Origin: an uncultured Collinsella sp.
GTDB taxonomy: Bacteria; Actinomycetota; Coriobacteriia; Coriobacteriales; Coriobacteriaceae
DNA length: 15,309 nucleotides
NCBI GenBank assembly: GCA_900547835.1
Contig: URIJ01000030.1
Coordinates: 1-15,309, forward strand
Direction of reading: 5' to 3'
Shown: positions 6,749 to 12,482 of the stretch, piece after piece
Layout: each line of letters begins with the position of its first letter
How positions within the stretch are numbered: position 1 is the first letter of the stretch
Translations under genes and position numbers: made by a program
Notes under the pieces: model-generated
The model's database searches: none
The model's input: the letters and a program-made list of their open reading frames with translations, nothing else
Told to the model about the DNA's origin: nothing

Positions 6749-7447
6749 ATGAGCAAGAGCGAACTTGAACAAAACGCCGGCCAGGCAAAACAGCCGAAGG
6801 CGAAGCGTGCAAAGAGCAAGATCGGCATTGTCGTCGGCGTGGCTGTGACCGTTGTGGCCGTTGCCGGTGCTGGTTTTTGGGTGTGGCACGAGCAGCCGAG
6901 CTTCTGCAGCGCCATGTGCCACACGTCGATGGATTCCTACGTTGCCACGTTCGAGCAGCCGGCTGGTGCGCCGGGCGTTGACAAGTGGGGCAACGAAGTG
7001 GCCACGACGGACGCGATGCTGTCGGTGACGCATGCGGCTGCGGGCGAAAACTGCCTGTCGTGCCACGTGCCGACGCCGAGCCAGCAGCTCTCCGAGGTCG
7101 GTTTGAGCATCACGGGCGACTACTACTATCCGTTGGCTGAGACGGACACCGAGGACTTGATGGTGAATTCGGGTCATGGCCGCGGCACGGGCGACGAGTT
7201 CTGCTTGAATGAGTCGTGCCATAACCTGACGCGAGACGAGCTGACGGAAAAGACTGCGGACATGGAGTTCAACCCGCATCGTTGGCAGCACGAGGAAGTC
7301 GATTGCGGCGATTGCCACAAGTCGCATCGTGCATCGGTGTTCTACTGCACGCAGTGCCATAGCGAGGCGCTTGACTCGATGCCTGACGGCTGGGTGTCGT
7401 ACAAGGAAGGCAAGCAGCTCGAAGAGGCTGCGACGCACACCTCGTAG
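6749..7447 (+). CDS. membrane-anchored multiheme cytochrome c (NapC/NrfH-like, five heme motifs)
   Basis: A 232-residue protein with a lysine-rich cytoplasmic start, one TM anchor (about 25-46) and an exported domain. Five heme-attachment motifs are visible: CSAMCH (C53, C57, H58; CX3CH) with nearby M61, CLSCH (102-106), CLNESCH (152-158; CX4CH), CGDCH (186-190) and CTQCH (200-204). The anchor plus a first heme motif followed by Met resembles NapC/NrfH menaquinol dehydrogenases and the cytochromes paired with exported flavoproteins in Eggerthella. Extra histidines (47, 95, 143, 177, 181, 193) can serve as distal ligands. I infer that it carries electrons from menaquinol to the flavoprotein encoded 28 bases upstream. 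The start at 6749 has a GAAGGGA site; an open frame from 6629 overlaps the flavoprotein and is rejected. Two of the five motifs are non-canonical in spacing. Confidence 0.9.
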   Translation: MSKSELEQNAGQAKQPKAKRAKSKIGIVVGVAVTVVAVAGAGFWVWHEQPSFCSAMCHTSMDSYVATFEQPAGAPGVDKWGNEVATTDAMLSVTHAAAGENCLSCHVPTPSQQLSEVGLSITGDYYYPLAETDTEDLMVNSGHGRGTGDEFCLNESCHNLTRDELTEKTADMEFNPHRWQHEEVDCGDCHKSHRASVFYCTQCHSEALDSMPDGWVSYKEGKQLEEAATHTS

Positions 7448-7701
7448 GCGGTGACCCGATGCGGTGGCGCTCGCGGCAAAGATCTTTGCCTGAACTGCGC
7501 TTTGATTGCGCGCGTGCCGCAATCCGATGAACGGCTTTCGCTTAGGCTGGTTGCTGGATTTTCCGGCAGCCAGCCTTTCTTCTGCTTTCGGGTGGCGGCA
7601 AGAGAAGTTCGCCGCGTCGCGTCTGGGTGCTGTTTGCGCTCGGCAGGTAGGCAGGCAGGTGCTTGTCCTTTTCGCTTTGGCGAAAAAGTTGAAATTAGGG
7701 C
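7448..7701. other. intergenic stretch between cytochrome gene and tRNA-Leu promoter
   Basis: There is no credible gene: the + frame 7451-7732 starts at an ATG without a good binding site and its product is Cys/Arg-rich with no recognisable fold. A perfect 16-bp palindrome, GGCAAAGATCTTTGCC, lies at 7475-7490, 27 bases after the cytochrome stop. It lacks a T-run, so an intrinsic terminator for the reductase cluster is not evident. A short AGGC-rich run occurs near 7645-7660. Confidence 0.45.
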
Positions 7702-7730
7702 TTGCACACCCCGGATAAGTGGCGTAATAT
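7702..7730 (+). promoter_or_regulatory. promoter of tRNA-Leu
   Basis: TTGCAC (7702-7707) and TAATAT (7725-7730) are spaced by exactly 17 bases, about 33 bases before the mature tRNA 5' end. Confidence 0.75.
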
Positions 7731-7763
7731 AACATGTTGCTTTGAGAAATCAGGCGCCAATTC

Positions 7764-7850
7764 GCGGGCGTGGCGGAATTGGCAGACGCGTACGGTTCAG
7801 GTCCGTATGGGGGCAACCCCATGAAGGTTCAAGTCCTTTCGCCCGCACCA
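7764..7850 (+). tRNA. tRNA-Leu, anticodon CAG
   Basis: This is an 87-nt class II tRNA. The acceptor stem GCGGGCG (7764-7770) pairs with CGCCCGC (7840-7846), followed by discriminator A and an encoded CCA (7848-7850). The anticodon stem TACGG/CCGTA encloses the loop TTCAGGT, giving anticodon CAG (reads CUG). A long variable arm (GGGGGCAACCCC region) and T-arm GGTTCAAGTCC (7826-7836) are present. It is preceded by its own promoter and followed by its own terminator, so it is a single-gene unit. Confidence 0.97.
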
Positions 7851-7861
7851 TTAAATGAAAG

Positions 7862-7886
7862 AGCTCCCAGCAATGGGAGCTTTTTT
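7862..7886 (+). terminator. intrinsic terminator of tRNA-Leu
   Basis: AGCTCCCA (7862-7869) pairs with TGGGAGCT (7874-7881) around a GCAA tetraloop, followed by six Ts. It closely resembles the terminator behind tRNA-Arg at 13022. Confidence 0.9.
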
Positions 7887-7904
7887 GTTATGGGCCCATC
7901 GCGG

Positions 7905-7915
7905 GGACTTGGACC
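7905..7915 (-). repeat. inverted copy of the tRNA-Leu T-arm (10 of 11)
   Basis: GGACTTGGACC differs by one base from the reverse complement of the tRNA-Leu T-arm (7826-7836). It starts 19 bases after the terminator T-run. It is flanked by CGCGG and CCGCG, so it can form its own small hairpin. See the matching case after tRNA-Arg. Confidence 0.55.
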
Positions 7916-8024
7916 CGCGAAAGAGCGAGCGTAAAGAATACGCGGAGCGTTTTTAGCGAGCTGGCGAGTCCGCCGGCAGGCTGTTTTTACGGATCCAATG
8001 CCGATATTTCGTATGCCCGAAACC

Positions 8025-8061
8025 CCAGTGGGCAAAAAACGGCAAATATGAGTACTGTCAC
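8025..8061 (+). repeat. left terminal inverted repeat of the 225-bp element
   Basis: Pairs with 8213-8249 (34 of 37 positions). It contains an A-run and the segment ATATGAGTACTGTCAC at its inner end. Confidence 0.8.
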
Positions 8062-8212
8062 AAAGGCGGCAACATTTCTAGAGGTCTATTTTGTGATAAT
8101 TACGCAACAGCTGTACGTTAATTTGATTCGGCTTTGAGACAAAGCGGCTCAATTTGGAAGGATCTCGGGTTCGACAGGGTGCTATTTTGCTAAATAGGCT
8201 GCTACTAAAATA

Positions 8213-8249
8213 GTGACAGTACTCATATTTGGTCTTTTTTGCCCACTGG
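8213..8249 (-). repeat. right terminal inverted repeat of the 225-bp element
   Basis: This is the inverted partner of 8025-8061. It starts with GTGACAGTACTCATAT and ends 74 bases before the SPFH start codon, so it may also influence that gene's leader or promoter. Confidence 0.8.
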
Positions 8250-8323
8250 CCCTGCCATCGGGCCTTTGGGGCCGTCCAGGACGGGTATCCTAGTGCCAAT
8301 GTATGCCCAATAGAGGAGAAGCC

Positions 8324-9262
8324 ATGCTGTTTTCCGGTATCATCGCCGCCCTTACCAGTCTTTTGATCCCTATTATCATTCTGTTGCTGCTGCTTCCCAA
8401 CGCCTGCTATGTCGTTGAACAACAGCATGCCGTGATCATCGAACGTCTGGGCAAGTTCAACCGCATCGTCAACGCGGGCTTCCACATGAAGGTGCCCGTG
8501 ATCGACCGCAAGGCCGCCACGGTGAGTCTGCGCACCATGAAAAACGGTTTTGGCATCGACGTTAAGACCCAGGACAACGTGACCATCGGCCTTGAGGTCT
8601 CTGCTCAGTACCACGTGAGCTATGACATGGGCGCCGGCCCGGCAGATTCGGGCATCTACAAGAGCTACTATATGCTGCAGGAGCCCGTCGACCAGATGCG
8701 TGACTTCATCACCGACGCTCTGCGCTCTTCGATTCCCGTCTACACACTCGATGAGGTCTTTGCCAAGAAGGATGACATCGCCAAGGACGTTAATGCCACC
8801 GTGTCCGAGCAGATGGCTGCCTACGGCTTCACCCTCGTGTCGACACTCATCACCAAAATCGCGCTGCCGACCGAGGTCGAGAACTCCATGAACGACATCA
8901 ACGCTGCCCAGCGCAAGCGCGCTGCGGCACAGGAGCTCGCCGAGGCCGACCGCATCAAGCGCGTCACCGAGGCGACCGCCGAGGCCGAGGCAATGGAAAA
9001 GGCGGGCGAGGGCATCGCCAACCAGCGCAAGGCCATCGCGCTGGGTATCAAAGATTCGCTCGAGATCATCCAGGAGACGGGCGTCGGCAACGATGAGGCC
9101 AACCAGCTGTTCATGTTTACGCAGTGGTCCGAGATGATGACGGAGTTCGCTCGCACGGGTAAAACCTCGACGGTCGTGCTGCCGAGCGATTTCTCGCAGT
9201 CGGCCTCGATGTTCGAGCAGATGCTGACAGCCAGCAAAGTTCAAAACGATTCGAAGGAGTAG
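8324..9262 (+). CDS. SPFH/stomatin-prohibitin family membrane protein
   Basis: A 312-residue protein with an N-terminal hydrophobic anchor (about 3-24, leucine/isoleucine-rich) followed directly by an SPFH domain (about 28-190) with the family-typical VVEQQHAVIIERLGKF opening. The Ala/Glu/Arg-rich helix at about 192-245 suits the coiled coil that these proteins use to form ring-like oligomers in membranes. Family roles include membrane microdomain organisation and control of membrane proteases; no NfeD-type partner is visible here. ATG 8324 is chosen for AGAGGAG a few bases upstream; ATG 8303 in the same frame would add seven residues containing that site. It is probably co-transcribed with rlmH, whose ribosome binding site overlaps the end of this gene. 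Confidence 0.9.
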   Translation: MLFSGIIAALTSLLIPIIILLLLLPNACYVVEQQHAVIIERLGKFNRIVNAGFHMKVPVIDRKAATVSLRTMKNGFGIDVKTQDNVTIGLEVSAQYHVSYDMGAGPADSGIYKSYYMLQEPVDQMRDFITDALRSSIPVYTLDEVFAKKDDIAKDVNATVSEQMAAYGFTLVSTLITKIALPTEVENSMNDINAAQRKRAAAQELAEADRIKRVTEATAEAEAMEKAGEGIANQRKAIALGIKDSLEIIQETGVGNDEANQLFMFTQWSEMMTEFARTGKTSTVVLPSDFSQSASMFEQMLTASKVQNDSKE

Positions 9263-9268
9263 ACGCGC

Positions 9269-9739
9269 GTGAAATACACCGTCGTTTGCGTCGGTAAGCT
9301 CAAGGAGCGCTTTTGGAAGGACGCGTGCGCTGAGTACACCAAGCGCCTGGGTGCCTATGCCAAGGTCGATATCCGCGAGGTGGCCGATATCGACCCGGCC
9401 AAGGCGGGCGGTGTGGATACCGCACGTGACAAGGAGGGGGCGGCGATTCTTGCTGCCCTGCCGTCTCGAGCGCATGTGATCCTGCTGGCTATCGAGGGCA
9501 AGGAGCGTTCGAGTGAGGAGCTCTCGGCGCGGCTCGACGATCTTATGCTGCGAGGCAGCAGCGACATTGCCTTTGTAATCGGCGGTTCGGACGGCGTGAG
9601 TGATGAGGTGCGCGCCCGCGCCGACGAGATGCTCAGCTTTGGACACATTACCTTGCCGCATAACCTGGCGCGTGTGGTGCTGCTAGAGCAGATTTACCGT
9701 GCCTGCAAGATCAGCCGTGGCGAGCCGTATCACAAATAG
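9269..9739 (+). CDS. rlmH: 23S rRNA (pseudouridine-1915 N3)-methyltransferase RlmH
   Basis: A 156-residue protein of the usual RlmH length. It uses SAM to methylate pseudouridine 1915 in helix 69 of 23S rRNA on the 70S ribosome. The SPOUT knot is recognised by VIGGSDGVSDEV (residues 103-114; many homologues have GGPDG or similar) and the highly conserved C-terminus HNLARVVLLEQIYRACKI to the final GEPYHK. Start is GTG at 9269; AAGGAG at 9254-9259 lies in the last codons of the SPFH gene, six bases separating that stop from this start, so translation is probably coupled. It is a housekeeping gene. Confidence 0.96.
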   Translation: MKYTVVCVGKLKERFWKDACAEYTKRLGAYAKVDIREVADIDPAKAGGVDTARDKEGAAILAALPSRAHVILLAIEGKERSSEELSARLDDLMLRGSSDIAFVIGGSDGVSDEVRARADEMLSFGHITLPHNLARVVLLEQIYRACKISRGEPYHK

Positions 9740-9812
9740 GTCGGCAATACGAAACAATGGCGTGGGACAATACCTTTCGTTTTGAGGAATGTGTCTGAAA
9801 GGACTATGCGAT

Positions 9813-10583
9813 ATGAAGATTGGATTTGTCGGTTTTGGCAATATGGCGAGCGCTATGGCCGATGGCTGGATCGCTGCCGGTGTAGCTGCGAGCGACATGT
9901 GCGCCTGTGCGGGTCGCTACGACGCACTGGTTGAGCGCTGCGAGGCGCGCGGCATGGTCGCCTGCCACGATGCCGCCGAGGTCGTCGCCGCATCCGATAT
10001 CGTGGTCGCTGCGGTCAAACCGTACATGATCGAGAAGGTATTCGCCCCGCTCAAGGATGCTCTTGCCAAAAAGGTCGTTCTGTCGGTTGCCTGGACCTGG
10101 GACAGTGCCAAGTGGGAGCAGGTCCTGCCGGGCGTTGCGCATATCTCGACGGTGCCCAACACACCGGTTTCGGTGGACGAGGGCGTCATCGCTTGCGAGA
10201 AGGCTTCCACGCTTAGTGATGAGCAGAGCGCAGTGGTGCTTGATCTGCTTGGCAAGCTCGGTGCGGTGGTCGAGCTCGATACGAGCCTGCTGTTTGTGGG
10301 CGGCACGGTGGGTGGTTGCGCTCCGGCATTTGTCGCTATGGCAATCGAGGCCCTGGGCGATGCGGCGGTCAAGCACGGTATCCCGCGTGCCGATGCCTAT
10401 CGCATTGTGAGCCAGATGGTGCTGGGTACGGCAAAGCTGCAGCTTGCAACTGGCCAGCATCCTGCGGCGATGAAGGATGCCGTATGCTCGCCCGGTGGTG
10501 CCACCATCAAGGGCGTCGTTGCGCTCGAGGACGCCGGCATGCGCAGCGCCCTGGTCAAGGCAATCGACGCAACTCTCCAGTAA
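9813..10583 (+). CDS. proC: pyrroline-5-carboxylate reductase
   Basis: A 256-residue cytoplasmic enzyme for the last step of proline synthesis: 1-pyrroline-5-carboxylate plus NAD(P)H gives L-proline. The N-terminal Rossmann motif is IGFVGFGNMASAM (residues 3-15). The C-terminal dimerisation and substrate domain carries the family signature SPGGATIKGVVALEDAGMRSALVKA (24 or so residues near the end, 226-250). It is slightly shorter than many homologues (about 265-280), mostly by a short C-terminus. ATG 9813 has AAAGGA nine bases upstream; the longer frame from 9789 includes that site and is rejected. It follows rlmH by 73 bases without a terminator, so it may belong to the same transcript. Confidence 0.95.
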   Translation: MKIGFVGFGNMASAMADGWIAAGVAASDMCACAGRYDALVERCEARGMVACHDAAEVVAASDIVVAAVKPYMIEKVFAPLKDALAKKVVLSVAWTWDSAKWEQVLPGVAHISTVPNTPVSVDEGVIACEKASTLSDEQSAVVLDLLGKLGAVVELDTSLLFVGGTVGGCAPAFVAMAIEALGDAAVKHGIPRADAYRIVSQMVLGTAKLQLATGQHPAAMKDAVCSPGGATIKGVVALEDAGMRSALVKAIDATLQ

Positions 10584-10742
10584 AACCTGCCATTTAGGGA
10601 CAGGTTTATTTTGGCAGGTTTTTCCTGCGGTTTTGTCCTTTTAGTGAAAAGCGCCCCGCAACTGGCTCAATTCCAGTTGCGGGGCGCTTGCGTTTGCCCA
10701 GATAAAACCGACCAAAATAAACCTGTCCCTTTTTGGCAGGTT
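10584..10742. repeat. 159-bp nested inverted-repeat element, REP/MITE-like
   Basis: The outer arms, 10584-10620 and 10707-10742, are inverted copies that match closely over about 36 bases; differences sit in an A/T-run and at the inner end. Each arm contains GGGACAGGTTTATTTTGG or its complement. This core resembles REP-type repeats associated with IS200-like REP-associated tyrosine transposases in other bacteria (recalled similarity, not searched). Inside lies a second, perfect hairpin (10649-10689). No transposase is within the window. The left arm begins immediately at the proC stop and the right arm overlaps the stop codon of the 57-aa gene on -, so the element sits exactly between two convergent genes. 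Confidence 0.65.
10649..10689. terminator. perfect 17-bp hairpin between proC and the convergent small gene
   Basis: Stem 10649-10665 pairs perfectly with 10673-10689 around a seven-base loop and is very GC-rich. On the - strand it is followed by TTTTCACT; on + the T-run is poor. It probably ends transcription from one or both converging genes. Confidence 0.6.
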
Positions 10743-10914
10743 AGTCCCAGAAGCTGTCTTCCTCATCCTCGGACTTGGGTCCGCGGTCGACGTACATCTT
10801 ATGGGTACGCTTCTCCATTACAAAGGCAAGAATCGCAAACAGCAGGATGCCGCCGGCGAAAAGGATGGCAAAACCGGTGCGGGTGCCAAACAAAAAGGAA
10901 AAAACTGCGTCCAT
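10741..10914 (-). CDS. 57-aa single-span membrane protein
   Basis: A short gene on the - strand: ATG at 10914-10912, TAA at 10743-10741, with AAGAAGG about five bases before the start. The product has a short N-terminus, one clear TM helix (about residues 13-33, GFAILFAGGILLFAILAFVM), a basic patch (MEKRTHKMYVDR) and an acidic tail ending DEEDSFWD. The positive-inside rule suggests a cytoplasmic C-terminus. I do not recognise the family. It is convergent with proC and divergent from serS. Its stop codon lies in the outer arm of the nested repeat, so the repeat may have set the present C-terminus. The overlapping open frame on + (10611-10937) has an arginine-rich, implausible product. Confidence 0.65.
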   Translation of the reverse strand: MDAVFSFLFGTRTGFAILFAGGILLFAILAFVMEKRTHKMYVDRGPKSEDEEDSFWD

Positions 10915-11025
10915 TGGGTGCCTTCTTGCGTAGTTGAGTTGGGTCGTAAACGCTCATAAGTATATACTTGCCCATACATGTACAAGGTTGCAACCTAAAT
11001 GGAATGTATATCGCCGGAGGATCTA
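10915..11025. promoter_or_regulatory. divergent promoter region of the small membrane gene and serS
   Basis: This 111-bp spacer is AT-richer than its surroundings. It holds two perfect 12-bp palindromes: AAGTATATACTT (10958-10969) and AGGTTGCAACCT (10985-10996). On the - strand, TTGTAC followed at 15-17 bases by TATACT/TACTTA is a plausible promoter. For serS the same TATATACT region may provide the -10, but no good -35 stands out. No T-box structure was seen. Confidence 0.4.
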
Positions 11026-12309
11026 ATGCTTGATATCAAGTTTGTTCGCGAGAACCCCGATGCCATCGATGTCGCCATGGCTAACCGCCAGACGTCTTGG
11101 GATCGCGAGAAGTTCTTTGAGCTCGACGACGAGCGTCGTGCCGTCATCACCGAGGTCGAGGAGCTCCAGGCCACGCGTAACGCCGAGTCCAAAAAGATTG
11201 GCGCCCTGATGAAGGAGGGCAAGAAGGACGAGGCCGAGGCCGCCAAGGAGGCCGTGCGCGCCGTCAACGAGAAGATCGACGGTCTGGCCGAGCGCCGTAC
11301 CGCTCTTGAGCAGGAGCAGTACGACTTCATGTCTCACCTGCCCAACATTCCGTGCGAGGCTACCCCGTACGGTAAGGACGAGGACGAGAACATCGAGCGT
11401 CGCCGCTGGGGCACCCCGCGCGAGTTCGACTTCGACTTTAAGCCGCACTGGGATCTGGGCACCGATCTGGACATCCTCGACTTCGAGCGCGGCAACAAGC
11501 TCTCCGGCAGCCGCTTCACTGTTCTCGGTGGCGCCGGCGCCCGCTTGGAGCGCGCCCTTATCAACTTCTTCCTGGACACGCACACGAGCCGTGGCTTCAA
11601 GGAGTGGTGGCCGCCCATCGTCGTCAAGCGTCAGACCATGTTTGGCACGGGTCAGCTGCCCAAGTTCGAGGACGACGCCTATCACGTCTCGGGTGATAAC
11701 TTCCTGATTCCCACCGCCGAGGTCGTGCTTACCAACCTGCACGCCGGTGAGGTTCTCGACGCCGACACCCTGCCGCGCCGCTACACCGCCTTCACCCCCT
11801 GCTTCCGTGAGGAGGCCGGTTCCGCCGGTCGCGACACCCGCGGCATCATCCGTCAGCACGAGTTCGACAAGGTCGAGATGGTCAAGTTTGCCAAGCCGGA
11901 GGAGTCCGACGAGGAGCTTGAGAGCATGACCGCCGAGGCCGAGTTCCTGCTTCAGCAGCTGGGCCTTCCGTATCGCGTGATTAGCCTGTGCACCGGCGAC
12001 CTGGGCTTCTCTGCCCGTCAGACCTACGACATCGAGGTCTGGCTGCCGAGCTACAACGCCTACAAGGAGATCAGCTCCTGCTCCAACTGCGGCGACTTCC
12101 AGGCCCGTCGCGCCAACATCAAGTATCGCGACCCCGAGAACTTCAAGGGTTCGCGCTACCTGCACACCCTCAATGGTTCCGGCCTGCCGGCCGGCCGCAC
12201 CATGGCCGCCATTCTGGAGAACTACCAGAACGCCGACGGCACCATCACGATCCCCGAGGTTCTGCGTCCTTACATGGGTGGTCTCGAGAAGATCGAGCCG
12301 GTCGCGTAA
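11026..12309 (+). CDS. serS: seryl-tRNA synthetase
   Basis: A 427-residue class II synthetase that charges tRNA-Ser (and tRNA-Sec where present) using ATP and serine in the cytoplasm. The N-terminal arm (about 27-100) is a charged helical hairpin that binds the long variable arm of tRNA-Ser. Class II motif 2 is seen at CFREEAGSAGRDTRGIIRQH (about 257-276) and motif 3 at GSGLPAGRTMAAILENYQ (about 384-401). Full length fits the family. ATG 11026 is chosen because GGAGG (11016-11020) precedes it and MLDIKFVRENPD is the classic SerRS opening; ATG 10999 lies in the leader. Codon choice is strongly biased (nearly all Glu as GAG), as expected for a highly expressed gene. Confidence 0.98.
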   Translation: MLDIKFVRENPDAIDVAMANRQTSWDREKFFELDDERRAVITEVEELQATRNAESKKIGALMKEGKKDEAEAAKEAVRAVNEKIDGLAERRTALEQEQYDFMSHLPNIPCEATPYGKDEDENIERRRWGTPREFDFDFKPHWDLGTDLDILDFERGNKLSGSRFTVLGGAGARLERALINFFLDTHTSRGFKEWWPPIVVKRQTMFGTGQLPKFEDDAYHVSGDNFLIPTAEVVLTNLHAGEVLDADTLPRRYTAFTPCFREEAGSAGRDTRGIIRQHEFDKVEMVKFAKPEESDEELESMTAEAEFLLQQLGLPYRVISLCTGDLGFSARQTYDIEVWLPSYNAYKEISSCSNCGDFQARRANIKYRDPENFKGSRYLHTLNGSGLPAGRTMAAILENYQNADGTITIPEVLRPYMGGLEKIEPVA

Positions 12310-12329
12310 GCTAGCTGCATAGGCGATTT

Positions 12330-12361
12330 GCGAGGGCGCTCCTTTTTGGGGCGCCCTTTTT
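12330..12361 (+). terminator. intrinsic terminator of serS
   Basis: A ten-base stem (12333-12342 with 12348-12357, one G-U) with a T-rich loop is followed by a T-run to 12361. Flanking TTTGCG and CGCAAA can extend the structure. Confidence 0.8.
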
Positions 12362-12409
12362 GTGCGCAAAGCCTTACCATATCGTGCGGACAGCTCAATA
12401 GAAAACACA

Positions 12410-12423
12410 CGAACAAACGTTCT
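12410..12423. promoter_or_regulatory. LexA (SOS) box-like operator
   Basis: CGAACAAACGTTCT matches the Gram-positive LexA/DinR consensus CGAACRNRYGTTYG at all but the last position. It lies just upstream of, and overlapping the expected -35 for, the extended -10 at 12441-12449. This is where a repressor would block the promoter of the 125-aa gene. Confidence 0.55.
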
Positions 12424-12440
12424 GTATACAGCCATCTACC

Positions 12441-12449
12441 TGCTATGCT
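12441..12449 (+). promoter_or_regulatory. extended -10 promoter of the 125-aa gene
   Basis: TGCTATGCT fits an extended -10 (TGnTATnnT). No good -35 is seen, which is common for extended -10 promoters. It is 34 bases before the ATG at 12483, with AGGAAGGGG as ribosome binding site. Confidence 0.45.
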
Positions 12450-12482
12450 TTTGTTAAATTGAAGCGAGAGGAAGGGGATGCG

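Larger units (their letters stand above)
8025..8249. mobile_element. 225-bp intergenic element with 37-bp terminal inverted repeats (MITE-like)
   Basis: The left end (8025-8061) and right end (8213-8249) are inverted copies matching at 34 of 37 positions, with the three mismatches together in the middle. The interior is AT-richer than its surroundings and contains two more stems: GCTTTG/CAAAGC at 8131-8145, and CTATTTT (8182-8188) with AAAATAG (8207-8213). No transposase or other gene is inside. I see no clear target-site duplication, so 'MITE-like' is a description of shape. It could instead encode a long-stem structured RNA. It lies between the tRNA-Leu unit and the SPFH gene. Confidence 0.6.

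Noticed and set aside
5068..6924. 618-codon open frame on the - strand
   Set aside because: It is the antisense shadow of the flavoprotein gene in GC-biased DNA. Its product is rich in His, Ala and Val with no recognisable fold, and it has no promoter or ribosome binding site.
7451..7732. 93-codon open frame on + after the cytochrome gene
   Set aside because: It overlaps the tRNA-Leu promoter, is Cys/Arg-rich without a fold, and has no good ribosome binding site.
8078..9661. 527-codon open frame on the - strand
   Set aside because: It lies opposite the SPFH and rlmH genes, which are certain, and runs into the inverted-repeat element. The translation looks like antisense composition.
10611..10937. 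108-codon open frame on + downstream of proC
   Set aside because: It starts inside the inverted-repeat arm, translates the hairpin, and is basic and low in plausibility. The 57-aa gene on the opposite strand explains the region better.
12422..12431. CTGTATACAG as an E. coli-type LexA site
   Set aside because: The E. coli site needs ten bases between CTG and CAG; here there are four. The adjacent Gram-positive-type box is the better candidate.
11023..12435. 470-codon open frame on the - strand
   Set aside because: It is the exact antisense of serS; long mirror frames are common opposite strongly biased genes.
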